Assembly (NCBI RefSeq): GCF_002736205.1
Contig: NZ_CP024091.1
Span: forward strand, 744,001 to 808,000
From: Pedobacter ginsengisoli
GTDB taxonomy: Bacteria > Bacteroidota > Bacteroidia > Sphingobacteriales > Sphingobacteriaceae
DNA: 64,000 bases
Reading direction: 5' to 3'
Position 1 is the first letter of the stretch. Each line of letters begins with the position of its first letter. Shown piece by piece: positions 18,093 through 25,877 of this stretch. The notes below the pieces were generated by a model. That model was not told the DNA's origin. It worked only from the letters and a program-made list of their open reading frames with translations, and made no database searches. Made by a program: the position numbers and the translations under genes.

Positions 18093-20171
18093 TTGGCAAA
18101 AATCAAAAAGAATTCTCACAGGGTGCTTTACCGTAAGTATTCATCAAACATCAAGTATATTATGATGGTACTTTCTGTATTGATAATAACTGCTTTTTTA
18201 CCAAAACAGCCACGTTTCAGGTACGAATTTGAAAAGGGTGAGATCTGGAAAAACAAGGATCTGATATCTCCTTTTAATTTTGCGATATTAAAGACAAACC
18301 CGCAAGTAGATACTGATAAAAAAGATGCTTTAAATAATGTATTGCCCATTTATACAATTAACAAGTATCTGATTAATGATGTAGAGGAGGCTTATTTAAA
18401 TGAGTTTGATGTAAAATGGAGAAGTAACGCACTTCCTGAAAATGATAAGGAACAGTACAAACAAGCTTCATTTAAGTTGTTGAAATCGATTTACGAGAAA
18501 GGGATTATTGCAATTAATGCAAAACACCAGAAAGGTAGCAAGAATTATGATTTGTCTTTGCTGGACAATAACATAAGTAAGGCGATTAGTAGTCAGGATG
18601 TATATACTGTACAAAGTGCTCTTGATTATTTCAGAGATAAATTTCAGTCAGTAAATCTGAAAGAAAAGGAAATGGTTGTTAATCTTGTTGAGGATCATTT
18701 ACAGCCTAATATTATTTTTAATGAGAAATTAACGGCTATTGTACAAGACAATGCAATAAATAGTCTCTCTACAACAAGAGGCATGGTTCAGAAGGGCGAG
18801 TTGATTATAGCTAAGAATAATGTGATTGATGATGAAATTTATCAAAAATTACAGTCGTTTAAGGAAATATATGAAGCCCAATCTAAAACCATTGGAGATA
18901 GCAGCTTGGTTTACTTTGGCCAGATCCTGCTTGTTGGCTTTAATGTTTGCTTATTAATGGTTTTTTTGCATTTGTTTCGGAAGGATATTTTTGCTGATAA
19001 TCGCCAGCTTTCATTAATATTACTTGTAACAACAAGTATGCTTTTGGCTTTATCATGGGCTATTAAGCTTAATCTGCCTAGTTTGTATTACATCCCATTT
19101 TGTATCGTTCCAATAATTATAAGGATATTATTTGATACCAGGTTGGCTTTATACTTGCACTTATTAGTGATTCTGATAGCTGGTTTCTTTGTGCCAAATA
19201 GTTTTGAGTTTGTTTTTTATCAAACTACTGCAGGTATGGTGGCGATTTACAGTATTAGGAATCTGGTAAAAAGGGAGCAGTTGCTATTATCGGCTTTATT
19301 TATTCTGTCGGCATATTTTATCTCTTTTGTAGGTATTGCCCTGCTAAGAGAGGGTGCTATTGGCCAGATTGAGTGGATCAATTTTGTTCCATTTATTGTT
19401 AGTGTTTTATTATCTCTGCTTGCTTATCCTTTGATTTATGCCTTTGAACGGGTATTTGGAATTACATCTGATGTTGCGTTGATAGAGCTCACTAATACCA
19501 ACAATAAGTTATTAAGAGAGTTGGCTTTTAAAGCGCCGGGTACATTTCAGCATTCTTTGCAGGTAGCAAACCTTGCCGAAGCTGCAATATTTAAAATAGG
19601 AGGGAACTCGCTGCTTGTCCGTGCAGGGGCATTGTACCATGATATTGGTAAGATTGAGAACCCCCAGTATTTTATTGAGAACCAGAATACGGGAGTTAGT
19701 CCGCATGATAAGCTACCATATGAGCAAAGTGCTCAGATCATTATTAAACATGTGCATAAGGGTATTGAGATTACACGCAGGCATCAATTACCGGAAAGTG
19801 TAATAGACTTTATAAGAACTCACCATGGGAATACCAGGGTAGATTATTTTTATCAGTCGTTTTTAAAGAATTCTCCTGAAAAGTTTGTTGATGAGAACAT
19901 TTTCCGTTACCCCGGGCCTATACCTTTTTCTAAAGAAACGGGCGTGTTAATGTTGGCAGATTCTGTTGAAGCTGCTTCAAGAAGTTTGAAAAATCCGGAT
20001 GCTCAGAGCATAAATGACCTTGTTGAACGCATAATAGACTATAAGCTTGAACAAAATCAACTGGATAATTGCGATATTACATTAAAAGATCTGGAAACTA
20101 TAAAGCTGATATTCAAGACAATGCTTATGAGTATCTATCATGTTCGCATAGATTATCAACAAACTCTATAA
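18093..20171 (+). CDS. 7TM-HD family (PgpH-like) phosphohydrolase
   Basis: This 692-residue membrane protein has an N-terminal helix (residues about 23-41), a large extracytoplasmic 7TMR-HD domain, about seven membrane helices (about 270-460) and a C-terminal HD phosphohydrolase domain. Metal ligands are visible in FQHSLQVANLAE and YHDIGK (His516-Asp517), followed by HHGNTRVDYFY. Members such as PgpH hydrolyse cyclic-di-AMP, which is the likely but unproven role. The start is a TTG at 18093; no better ATG exists upstream in frame. It ends 65 nt before tRNA-Ser. Confidence 0.9.
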   Translation: MAKIKKNSHRVLYRKYSSNIKYIMMVLSVLIITAFLPKQPRFRYEFEKGEIWKNKDLISPFNFAILKTNPQVDTDKKDALNNVLPIYTINKYLINDVEEAYLNEFDVKWRSNALPENDKEQYKQASFKLLKSIYEKGIIAINAKHQKGSKNYDLSLLDNNISKAISSQDVYTVQSALDYFRDKFQSVNLKEKEMVVNLVEDHLQPNIIFNEKLTAIVQDNAINSLSTTRGMVQKGELIIAKNNVIDDEIYQKLQSFKEIYEAQSKTIGDSSLVYFGQILLVGFNVCLLMVFLHLFRKDIFADNRQLSLILLVTTSMLLALSWAIKLNLPSLYYIPFCIVPIIIRILFDTRLALYLHLLVILIAGFFVPNSFEFVFYQTTAGMVAIYSIRNLVKREQLLLSALFILSAYFISFVGIALLREGAIGQIEWINFVPFIVSVLLSLLAYPLIYAFERVFGITSDVALIELTNTNNKLLRELAFKAPGTFQHSLQVANLAEAAIFKIGGNSLLVRAGALYHDIGKIENPQYFIENQNTGVSPHDKLPYEQSAQIIIKHVHKGIEITRRHQLPESVIDFIRTHHGNTRVDYFYQSFLKNSPEKFVDENIFRYPGPIPFSKETGVLMLADSVEAASRSLKNPDAQSINDLVERIIDYKLEQNQLDNCDITLKDLETIKLIFKTMLMSIYHVRIDYQQTL

Positions 20172-20178
20172 AATTTCT

Positions 20179-20208
20179 TTTGCAAATATTAATGAATTGC
20201 TATATTTG
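20179..20208 (+). promoter_or_regulatory. Bacteroidota-type promoter of tRNA-Ser
   Basis: TTTG at 20179-20182, an 18-nt spacer and TATATTTG at 20201-20208 match the Bacteroidota consensus perfectly. The mature tRNA begins 29 nt after the -7 box. Confidence 0.75.
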
Positions 20209-20236
20209 CAACCTCGAAAGGGAGATTTCGAGATAC

Positions 20237-20326
20237 GGAGGGATGCCTGAGTGGCCGAAAGGAACAGTTTGCTAAACTGTCGTACTGGCAACGGTACCGA
20301 GGGTTCGAATCCCTCTTCCTCCGCCA
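20237..20326 (+). tRNA. tRNA-Ser (GCT anticodon), CCA encoded
   Basis: The acceptor stem is GGAGGGA with TTCCTCC (one G-T pair), and the discriminator G is followed by an encoded CCA at 20324-20326. The anticodon GCT is at 20271-20273 in loop TTGCTAA, the long variable arm typical of tRNA-Ser is present, and the T loop is TTCGAAT. It reads AGC/AGT codons. It borders the genomic island, and the recombinase gene on the other strand overlaps its 3' half. Confidence 0.95.
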
Positions 20327-21837
20327 AGTGGGATTCCACAAATTTTATCAGAGGGTTGCTCCAAAAAGAGCAGCCCTTTTTCTTTGAGTATCAATAAGTT
20401 AGATTCGAATTCTGGATTGATCCAGGGTGTTCTAAATGACCCCTCTTTGAATGTGAGACCCTGTTTGAACACCTGCTTAATAATAGCATGTTGCTGTCCG
20501 ATTGTAGAATCCTCAAAAATCTGAGGTAAATTCAACATATAGGGTAAAACAAGCAATTCCTGATGTAAATGTCCTTCCATGGTTTCCAGGAAATTAAACT
20601 CATCTTTCAATTGCGCTTTTTCAGCCGCAAATTTTTTCATTCCTTTCTTATATGTCGTATCATTGATCACTCCATCGAAAAGTTTATTTTCAATATTTTC
20701 AATTTTTGTTTCAATAGCCGCAAGTTTTGTCGCTAAAATTTTATGCCTTTGATCCCTTACCTCGAGGGTAGTCTTTGCTAAGCTGGTAATCCTTTCTATG
20801 AGCTTGTCAAGAAATTCTGGACTGAAGCTGATGTATTTCAGTAATTCCTGGAATTTTTGATGAACCAATGTTCCTGAAATATTGATGTTAGTATGCTTAA
20901 TGCAGCGGTAGTACATATAATATTTATTTTTACCCTTGCTCCAACCAGCTGTCATATTGGTATTGCAACAAGGACTTTGTAAAATGCCCTTCAAAGGAAA
21001 TTCCTCCTTAGGTTTAGAATTCATGGATCTTTTACCGTTCTCTATCATTTCTAACGCACGGAAATACTGTGATTCTGATACAATTGGCTTATGCATGCCT
21101 GGAACAAGTTTTTCAGGGTATTTGCCATTGGCGCATACTCTTACCAGGCCTGCGTACAACGGATTATTCAAAACCCGGAAAATTGCACTATTTCCGCTGA
21201 GCGGAAATCCAAGTTTTTTAACTTCAGAATGAATGAGGAAAGGCTGGATTCCAGAAAGGTAATCCCTAAAGATCTTCCTGATCACAAATGCCGTCGATTC
21301 ATCAATTTCTATAATTCTCTTTCCTCCGGCTTGCGTCCCATTTGTATAACCAAAAGGAGCTCTGCTTAAGTACCTTCCTGACTCCTGTGCGTGTCTTGCA
21401 CCTTCTTTTGCCCTCCGACGTATGGTTAATAATTCTTGGTTCGCGATAAGGTATTTAAATGCTCTTAATAGGAAGACGGAGGGGTCGGCTGTGTCAATGT
21501 CCAGTGGCTCACTTGTCGCGATTACCTTAATGCTGTATTTCTTTTCCAGGGACTCTATTTTTTGTAGTGCCTCGGGCAAGTTACGACTGAATCGGTCATG
21601 GTCAAAAACAACTAGGTATTTGATCTTACTTTTTCCCTTGTGGTTTTTAATGAAGTTTTCGAGTGCTTTGTAGTCGGGACGGTCAAAAGTGTAACTGCTT
21701 TCTCCATCATCAATGAATAACGGACCGAGAGTAATCTGGTTCCGGTCGGCATAATCACGTATATTTTTTTCCTGATATTCGAGTGAATGTGTTGATTGGT
21801 CTTTTTTACTGATCCTTATATATCCTATTGCATCCAT
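20272..21837 (-). CDS. Large serine recombinase (island integrase)
   Basis: This 521-residue protein has an N-terminal resolvase domain with YIRISKKDQ (catalytic Ser10) and the usual arginines (FDHDRFSRNL, IRRRAKEGAR). A Recombinase domain follows (APFGYTNG, then a DNA-binding region), then a zinc ribbon beginning SPCCNTN, a coiled-coil-like segment and a C-terminal tail. This is the architecture of large serine integrases that move islands and phages. The last residues are encoded antisense to tRNA-Ser, and the TAG stop overlaps the anticodon, so the native C-terminus was probably altered by integration. The start overlaps the upstream small gene by 32 nt. Confidence 0.92.
   Translation of the reverse strand: MDAIGYIRISKKDQSTHSLEYQEKNIRDYADRNQITLGPLFIDDGESSYTFDRPDYKALENFIKNHKGKSKIKYLVVFDHDRFSRNLPEALQKIESLEKKYSIKVIATSEPLDIDTADPSVFLLRAFKYLIANQELLTIRRRAKEGARHAQESGRYLSRAPFGYTNGTQAGGKRIIEIDESTAFVIRKIFRDYLSGIQPFLIHSEVKKLGFPLSGNSAIFRVLNNPLYAGLVRVCANGKYPEKLVPGMHKPIVSESQYFRALEMIENGKRSMNSKPKEEFPLKGILQSPCCNTNMTAGWSKGKNKYYMYYRCIKHTNINISGTLVHQKFQELLKYISFSPEFLDKLIERITSLAKTTLEVRDQRHKILATKLAAIETKIENIENKLFDGVINDTTYKKGMKKFAAEKAQLKDEFNFLETMEGHLHQELLVLPYMLNLPQIFEDSTIGQQHAIIKQVFKQGLTFKEGSFRTPWINPEFESNLLILKEKGLLFLEQPSDKICGIPLGGGRGIRTLGTVASTTV
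20353..20381 (+). terminator. Terminator downstream of tRNA-Ser, inside the recombinase ORF
   Basis: GGGTTGCTC (20353-20361) pairs with GAGCAGCCC (20368-20376) around a CAAAAA loop and is followed by five T's on the plus strand. It lies within the antisense 3' end of the recombinase gene. Confidence 0.75.
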
Positions 21838-22009
21838 TTCTGATCTTTCTAACGATGTTCTCCGTAATGATTTCGGCTAATAAATTTAGTAAACTTTCAC
21901 TGCATTTCGAAGCTTTTTCTGTCACCTCCGCATGCCGTGATGGAGTGCTTTCAGTTGTGTGGTTGCTTTCTTTTTGTTCGGCTTGTGTTTTGATCTTATT
22001 TGATTTCAT
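21806..22009 (-). CDS. Small protein upstream of the recombinase
   Basis: This 67-residue protein has a charged, flexible N-terminal half and a short amphipathic helix (SLLNLLAEIITENIVRKI) near the end. Its last 32 nt overlap the recombinase start, and it begins 8 nt after the upstream 91-residue gene, so the three form one transcript. Small genes of this shape often precede recombinases on Bacteroidota islands; I do not know the function. A role as directionality or recombination helper is a guess. The start at 22009 is chosen over 22027 because it avoids overlap. Confidence 0.65.
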   Translation of the reverse strand: MKSNKIKTQAEQKESNHTTESTPSRHAEVTEKASKCSESLLNLLAEIITENIVRKIRNGCNRIYKDQ

Positions 22010-22017
22010 GCTTCTTT

Positions 22018-22293
22018 TTATCTGCAATAGTTAGCATTTTGAACCAATAGAGGGTCATATGGGAGAATAGGTGTCATTGGTATTGTCTCCATGATGAGCC
22101 CGGCTTTTTCGTTATTGATGGTGAGTTCATGTTCATTAAGTATTCGAATGGCATTCTTTTGGGCTGATTTTTCGCTTTTTCCGGGGATTCGATACATGGG
22201 CATTTGGAGTAACTCACAAATATCCTGAAAGGCTGTTTCGCGTTTTCCCATGTGGGAAAAATGGATTGGTTGCCGGATTATTCTAAATCCCAT
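22018..22293 (-). CDS. Hypothetical protein leading the recombinase operon
   Basis: This 91-residue protein matches no family that I recognise. It has a basic central part (RIPGKSEKSAQKNAIRIL) and a hydrophobic, proline-rich C-terminal region. Two start codons are possible, at 22293 and 22251, and each lies inside one of the two CCCAyATGGGA palindromes. Repression by a protein bound to those palindromes would therefore block translation or transcription directly. It is first in the operon with the small gene and the recombinase, so it may be a regulator or excision factor, but no HTH is evident. Confidence 0.55.
   Translation of the reverse strand: MGFRIIRQPIHFSHMGKRETAFQDICELLQMPMYRIPGKSEKSAQKNAIRILNEHELTINNEKAGLIMETIPMTPILPYDPLLVQNANYCR
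22243..22260. repeat. CCCAyATGGGA-type inverted repeat, copy 1
   Basis: TTTTCCCA and TGGGAAAA are separated by TG. It covers the alternative start of the 91-residue gene. Confidence 0.75.
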
Positions 22294-22302
22294 ATGGGAT
22301 TT
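22285..22302. repeat. CCCAyATGGGA-type perfect palindrome, copy 2
   Basis: AAATCCCATATGGGATTT is an 18-bp perfect palindrome that contains the ATG of the 91-residue minus-strand gene at 22291-22293. Confidence 0.8.
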
Positions 22303-22523
22303 TAAAAATTGGGGGTACTTTTCTGATTGTTGATCAGGTTCTTCTTAGTTGGGGTTTTATTAATCCTGCACCAAGGTAGCCACCTGACTTTCGGGGCGCA
22401 AAAATTGTTCGGCATAAACCCACCGGCTTCCGCTCCATCCCATTTATTCCGCTGCATTTTTTGCTTGCTCAGTCATCGGCTAGGGTGCGCGCAATTAATC
22501 AAATTTTCCATTAAAAATTAAAG

Positions 22524-22994
22524 ATGATGAAAGCGCAACATTTAAATCCATTGTTCCAGGTTTCAGAGATTAGTGTTTCTTACCAACCAAAGTTTAAGGC
22601 ATCAGAACGCCCGAGAGTCACCAGTTCGCGGGAAGCTTATAAGGTACTGATAAACAATTGGGATATGCAGAAGATTCATTTCCAGGAACAGTTTTATGTG
22701 TTAATGCTTAACTCTGCCGGAAGGGTGATAGGAATATCACTGATATCAACTGGTGGTAAGGTTGCGACAATAGCAGATCCCAAGATTATTTTCAGCATTG
22801 CTTTGAAAGCGCAGGCTGTGTCTATAATTTTGGCGCACAACCATCCTTCAGAAAACTTGAAGCCAAGTCAGGCTGATGCGAATTTAACCAAAAGGATGGT
22901 TGAGGCGGGTAAGTTTCTGGACTTAATGGTGATTGATCATTTGATAATTACCAGAGATGGTTTTTATTCATTTGGTGATGAGGGATTGATATAG
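22524..22994 (+). CDS. RadC-like JAB/MPN domain protein (JAB domain only)
   Basis: This 156-residue protein is a stand-alone JAB domain of the RadC (UPF0758) family. The JAMM metal site is complete: Glu55 (HFQEQFY), His105 and His107 (LAHNHPSE), Ser115 and Asp118. The N-terminal helix-hairpin-helix domain of full RadC is absent; about 45 unrelated residues take its place. Short RadC proteins are common on Bacteroidota mobile elements and their role is unsettled. A gene at 43623 on the same island carries the missing N-terminal half without a JAB domain. Two adjacent ATGs (22524 and 22527) are equally possible. Confidence 0.88.
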   Translation: MMKAQHLNPLFQVSEISVSYQPKFKASERPRVTSSREAYKVLINNWDMQKIHFQEQFYVLMLNSAGRVIGISLISTGGKVATIADPKIIFSIALKAQAVSIILAHNHPSENLKPSQADANLTKRMVEAGKFLDLMVIDHLIITRDGFYSFGDEGLI

Positions 22995-23010
22995 TTCTGA
23001 AAGTTGAACT

Positions 23011-23457
23011 TTAATTTAATGCTCTTTTGATATCATTCTTATCGTCCTCGTCGAAATCTGACCATAGTTTGGTGTAGTAATTTTTAGATACCAATTTTCT
23101 GTCGATTTTTTTCCGATACATGTTATCTAAAATATCGTGAAGGTCAGATAGAGTATCTAATTTTTCCAGCCTATTGTCATTCATGGCTAATGTACCAAAT
23201 TTTTTAAGTGAATGAACTTCGGGATATTCTGTTTTGTGAAGGCCAATAATATATTCTTCAAGATCCGAACAATAACTTATAATATATATATGGTCAGATT
23301 CACTTGCCTCTTTAAGAAGCTCGCTGATGTCAAATTCATCCCGATTAGCGAACCTGCGTTCTGCCTCAATGAGATATGGTATTGTTAAACCATATTTTCC
23401 ATCAACGATGCACCATGTATTCACCAGTTTCTGCCATACATTTGATAGTAGTTCCAT
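23011..23457 (-). CDS. Hypothetical protein, third gene of the membrane operon
   Basis: This 148-residue soluble, acidic protein matches no family that I recognise. It reads as mostly helical, with a segment resembling a sensor or adaptor (DHIYIISYCSDLEEYIIGLH). It starts 8 nt after the stop of the membrane-protein gene and is the last of three genes transcribed together. The operon setting suggests that it works with the 316-residue soluble protein and the four-helix membrane protein. No nuclease, NTPase or protease motif is apparent. Its convergent neighbour is the RadC-like gene, 16 nt away. Confidence 0.72.
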   Translation of the reverse strand: MELLSNVWQKLVNTWCIVDGKYGLTIPYLIEAERRFANRDEFDISELLKEASESDHIYIISYCSDLEEYIIGLHKTEYPEVHSLKKFGTLAMNDNRLEKLDTLSDLHDILDNMYRKKIDRKLVSKNYYTKLWSDFDEDDKNDIKRALN

Positions 23458-23465
23458 AGTTTGAT

Positions 23466-24017
23466 TTAAGTGGGAGCGTCGTTTTTTTTCAGTAGAATAT
23501 AGATTCTATTTAATATCATAAGCATCGTCAAAAAGAAAATGAATAATAGAAAATAAATTAGTGCAGTTACCGCCTGATTCAAGTAGATCATAAATTGATG
23601 GCAATAAACTTTCGGCATGTATGAGTAGCCCAACAAACAGATGAGTAGAAATAGAGAGATCAGGATATTGAAGGAAATATTGACGTGCACTTCTTTGATG
23701 AATATTTTCTTTAGCTCTCCTGAATCAGATTCAGGAAGTTGATTCTCGACATCTAACGTTAATTTGTCCATTAAGCCATAAATAATAGCCAGCAAATTGA
23801 ACAGGAAGCCACCAATAATAGATACAGCCGTAATTAAATCGGTGATGTGATCGTCTACACTGATCTTAAAATAAGCAAGTGCAACACTAGCTCCCAGTGG
23901 AATAATGAAAAATAGGAGTAAGTCCCCAATGGATCTCCGCCGGGGTGTGGTGTCTATCCTCTTTAAAGTATCGAGGTGATCACAGATGATTTTAATGAAA
24001 TTAATGCGCTGAAACAT
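23466..24017 (-). CDS. Four-helix inner membrane protein
   Basis: This 183-residue protein has a cytosolic N-terminus of about 30 residues with a basic patch (RIDTTPRRRS) and four hydrophobic helices at roughly 33-50, 60-80, 113-133 and 142-170. The long loop between helices 2 and 3 is charged (NQLPESDSGELKKIFIKEVH). Its start overlaps the end of the 316-residue gene by 17 nt, which points to coupled translation and a shared complex. Small four-helix membrane proteins beside a soluble sensor are seen in the RexAB and Kiwa defence systems; that is the analogy I draw, not proven homology. Confidence 0.75.
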   Translation of the reverse strand: MFQRINFIKIICDHLDTLKRIDTTPRRRSIGDLLLFFIIPLGASVALAYFKISVDDHITDLITAVSIIGGFLFNLLAIIYGLMDKLTLDVENQLPESDSGELKKIFIKEVHVNISFNILISLFLLICLLGYSYMPKVYCHQFMIYLNQAVTALIYFLLFIFFLTMLMILNRIYILLKKNDAPT

Positions 24018-24951
24018 TTGGCTTCAAAGTTAGCATATCTGTGATTAAACTTTCCGATACTCTCACTAATGACTCTACTGTTGGTTCATTGTTGACGATA
24101 TCTAAGTCGTCTGAAATTTCCACATCCGGTTGCGTGCGGCTCTTGGCAAAAACATGAAACGTTTTTTTCTTGCCATTTAGTTCTAACTCAAATTCTACTT
24201 CATCTAGCTTGTCAAGCCCTTCTAGTTCAATTAGGCTATCCTTTTTGTAGTTTTTATGATAGAGTTCCTTTACCAGATCTTTCCAGTATTTCCCCAAGGA
24301 AGGCGCTCGGACTGAAGTCGTTAATGTTCCTCTTTCCTTTTTTAATCCTTTTGAGTACAAGTCCTCAATCGTACTGGGAATGGTCTTTCTAATAAAATCA
24401 ATATTTTTGAGGCTACCCTCGGTCATCATGCGGTCAAAGACTCTCCCGTTCAACAAATTATTGATTGTAGCTGAGTATTTGAGGTAGCCTCTTTCCTTCA
24501 GATATAAGTTCAATGCTTTTTCTATGAGCCCCTTTGCCCCTAAATCTCGTTTTTTCTGTATGATCAGGTATCCATAGTTCTTGTCTCTAGGCAATTGGAG
24601 ATAGAAGAAAAGATTCCGGAAAGTGACATGTTTGTTGGGATCAGCTTCAAATGCGGTTGTTGTCTCCCCTTCAGCTCGCACTTTGAATTTGTCACCGCCG
24701 ATACCACTTGAAATATACCCATAAAAAACTCTTTTGGATTTGTCAGATGTTACTGGTTCGTCTAGGGTAAGATGTAAGACAGTTCGATCCTTAAAAGAAT
24801 GTGTCTTTTTGATATTTGTATAAATATCAGTCATGAAGTCATTGAAAAAATCAAAAAAATCTTCATTCGCATTGAATTTGCTCAATAGAACTTCAGCTTT
24901 TTCTTCAAATACACTTAATTTGTATGTCGATAAATAGATTTTTTGGGCCAT
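24001..24951 (-). CDS. Soluble protein paired with a membrane partner, possible Rex/Kiwa-like sensor
   Basis: This 316-residue soluble protein matches nothing that I can name with confidence. The first half looks beta-rich (VFYGYISSGIGGDKFKV, FRNLFFYLQLP, YGYLIIQKK). The middle has a pattern like ATINNLLNGRVFDRMM, and the C-terminal part holds a region that could bind nucleic acid (TLTTSVRAPSLGKYWKDLVK). That order recalls RexA of lambda and the DUF4868 protein of Kiwa, both of which work with a small four-helix membrane protein. It leads a three-gene operon and overlaps the membrane-protein gene by 17 nt. Confidence 0.65.
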   Translation of the reverse strand: MAQKIYLSTYKLSVFEEKAEVLLSKFNANEDFFDFFNDFMTDIYTNIKKTHSFKDRTVLHLTLDEPVTSDKSKRVFYGYISSGIGGDKFKVRAEGETTTAFEADPNKHVTFRNLFFYLQLPRDKNYGYLIIQKKRDLGAKGLIEKALNLYLKERGYLKYSATINNLLNGRVFDRMMTEGSLKNIDFIRKTIPSTIEDLYSKGLKKERGTLTTSVRAPSLGKYWKDLVKELYHKNYKKDSLIELEGLDKLDEVEFELELNGKKKTFHVFAKSRTQPDVEISDDLDIVNNEPTVESLVRVSESLITDMLTLKPNVSAH

Positions 24952-25043
24952 TTAGATATTTGGTTTTTTAAGAGGTTTAGGTAAATATACTAGATTCTCA
25001 TGAAAAACCGCTTCTGTTGGTGTTGGGAGCTGCCAGCCCAAAC

Positions 25044-25061
25044 TTTTCCCATGTGGGATTT
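25044..25061. repeat. CCCATGTGGGA repeat, copy 3
   Basis: TTTTCCCATGTGGGATTT is the same motif as at 22243 and 22285. It lies between the membrane operon and the mob genes. Confidence 0.7.
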
Positions 25062-25317
25062 CTCCTAAGTCATACTGTTCATTTTTGGCTGAAACAAAAT
25101 ATGGTGACTATGAGCAAGTATAGTAATCAATACCTCAAAGGCAAAGAGAAGTGCTACAATTTTGTGCCGCACTTGAAGTTTAAAAGAGTAAAACTAGCAC
25201 TTCGAATTAAAATCCGTCGACCACTGAGAATTAATATTTCGGTGACTCGGTACTTGGGGGACGGCATGTTGACTAATCATTAAACTTTTCACAAACCTTC
25301 TTCAATCAACAATTACG

Positions 25318-25404
25318 TTCAGAAAAGCACTTTCTGAAGAAGCTTCGTTGTTGCACGCGTGTGCAAAGCAAAGATGTATTTTCGTATACGAAAACCTCTT
25401 TGCT
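25318..25404. other. Candidate origin of transfer (oriT): clustered hairpins
   Basis: Three inverted repeats lie in 87 bp. TTCAGAAA/TTTCTGAA pair at 25318-25338. TTGCAC/GTGCAA pair around GCGT at 25351-25366. AGCAAAGA/TCTTTGCT (25367-25374 with 25397-25404) enclose the perfect 16-bp palindrome TTTTCGTATACGAAAA at 25379-25394. They lie 65 nt upstream of mobC, where oriT sits in related mobilizable elements. The nic site cannot be placed from sequence alone. Confidence 0.55.
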
Positions 25405-25469
25405 GTCCTTAAGGCCAGGGGTTTTGCTTCGGAACTCGCAAATCCTGAACGTGGGTAAATATCACTTAA

Positions 25470-25877
25470 ATGCCGAGGAAAAAAGCGAAAAACCAGGAGC
25501 AGGTACTGACCCATCCGATCATTATCAGGGTGACGAAGACGGTATTTGACCGTTTGGAAAACAAGCGAAAGGAAAGCGACTGTGGCACTATCGGAGAAGT
25601 CGCCCGTAAGATCCTGTCAAATAAATCTATCAAGTGTTTTTACAAAGATGTAACGCTGAATCCGGTGATGGAAGAGTTGGCCCAGATCAGGAAAGAACTT
25701 AAAGCGATCGGGATTAACATCAACCAGATCACGCGTTCTTTCAATCAGGACAAGGTTGAAAGCCATCGGGCATTTTACGTATTGAAAGTTGCAGATCGCT
25801 ATAAAAAAGTGGAGGAAAAAGTCGATCGTTTGCTCATACTGATTTCCCAGCTCGCTGAACGATGGTTGCAAAAATAA
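25470..25877 (+). CDS. Mobilization relaxosome accessory protein (MobC-like)
   Basis: This 135-residue basic protein fits the plasmid mobilization MobC family. It has a basic N-terminus, a ribbon-helix-helix-like segment (PIIIRVTKTVFDRLENKRKE) and the typical C-terminal stretch IRKELKAIGININQITRSFN. Such proteins bind oriT, open it and load the relaxase. It overlaps the relaxase gene by 16 nt and lies just downstream of the hairpin-rich oriT candidate, which fits its role. Naming of Mob proteins varies in Bacteroidota, so the letter C is by family resemblance only. Confidence 0.88.
   Translation: MPRKKAKNQEQVLTHPIIIRVTKTVFDRLENKRKESDCGTIGEVARKILSNKSIKCFYKDVTLNPVMEELAQIRKELKAIGININQITRSFNQDKVESHRAFYVLKVADRYKKVEEKVDRLLILISQLAERWLQK

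Larger units (their letters stand above)
24952..25469. other. Non-coding region with an oriT candidate
   Basis: This 518-bp stretch separates the minus-strand membrane operon from the plus-strand mob genes. It holds one CCCATGTGGGA repeat (25044-25061) and, closer to mobC, three strong hairpins between 25318 and 25404. Short ORFs through it have no protein-like composition and cross the hairpins. Confidence 0.6.

Noticed and set aside
20272-22302. Classical long direct-repeat att sites from the tRNA 3' end
   Set aside because: No second copy of the tRNA-Ser 3' end was found near the right flank in direct orientation. Serine integrases need only a very short shared core, so its absence does not argue against integration there.
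25017-25283. Plus-strand ORF of 88 codons upstream of the mob genes
   Set aside because: It has no family features, starts beside the CCCATGTGGGA repeat and fills an intergenic stretch upstream of the oriT candidate; composition is not convincing.
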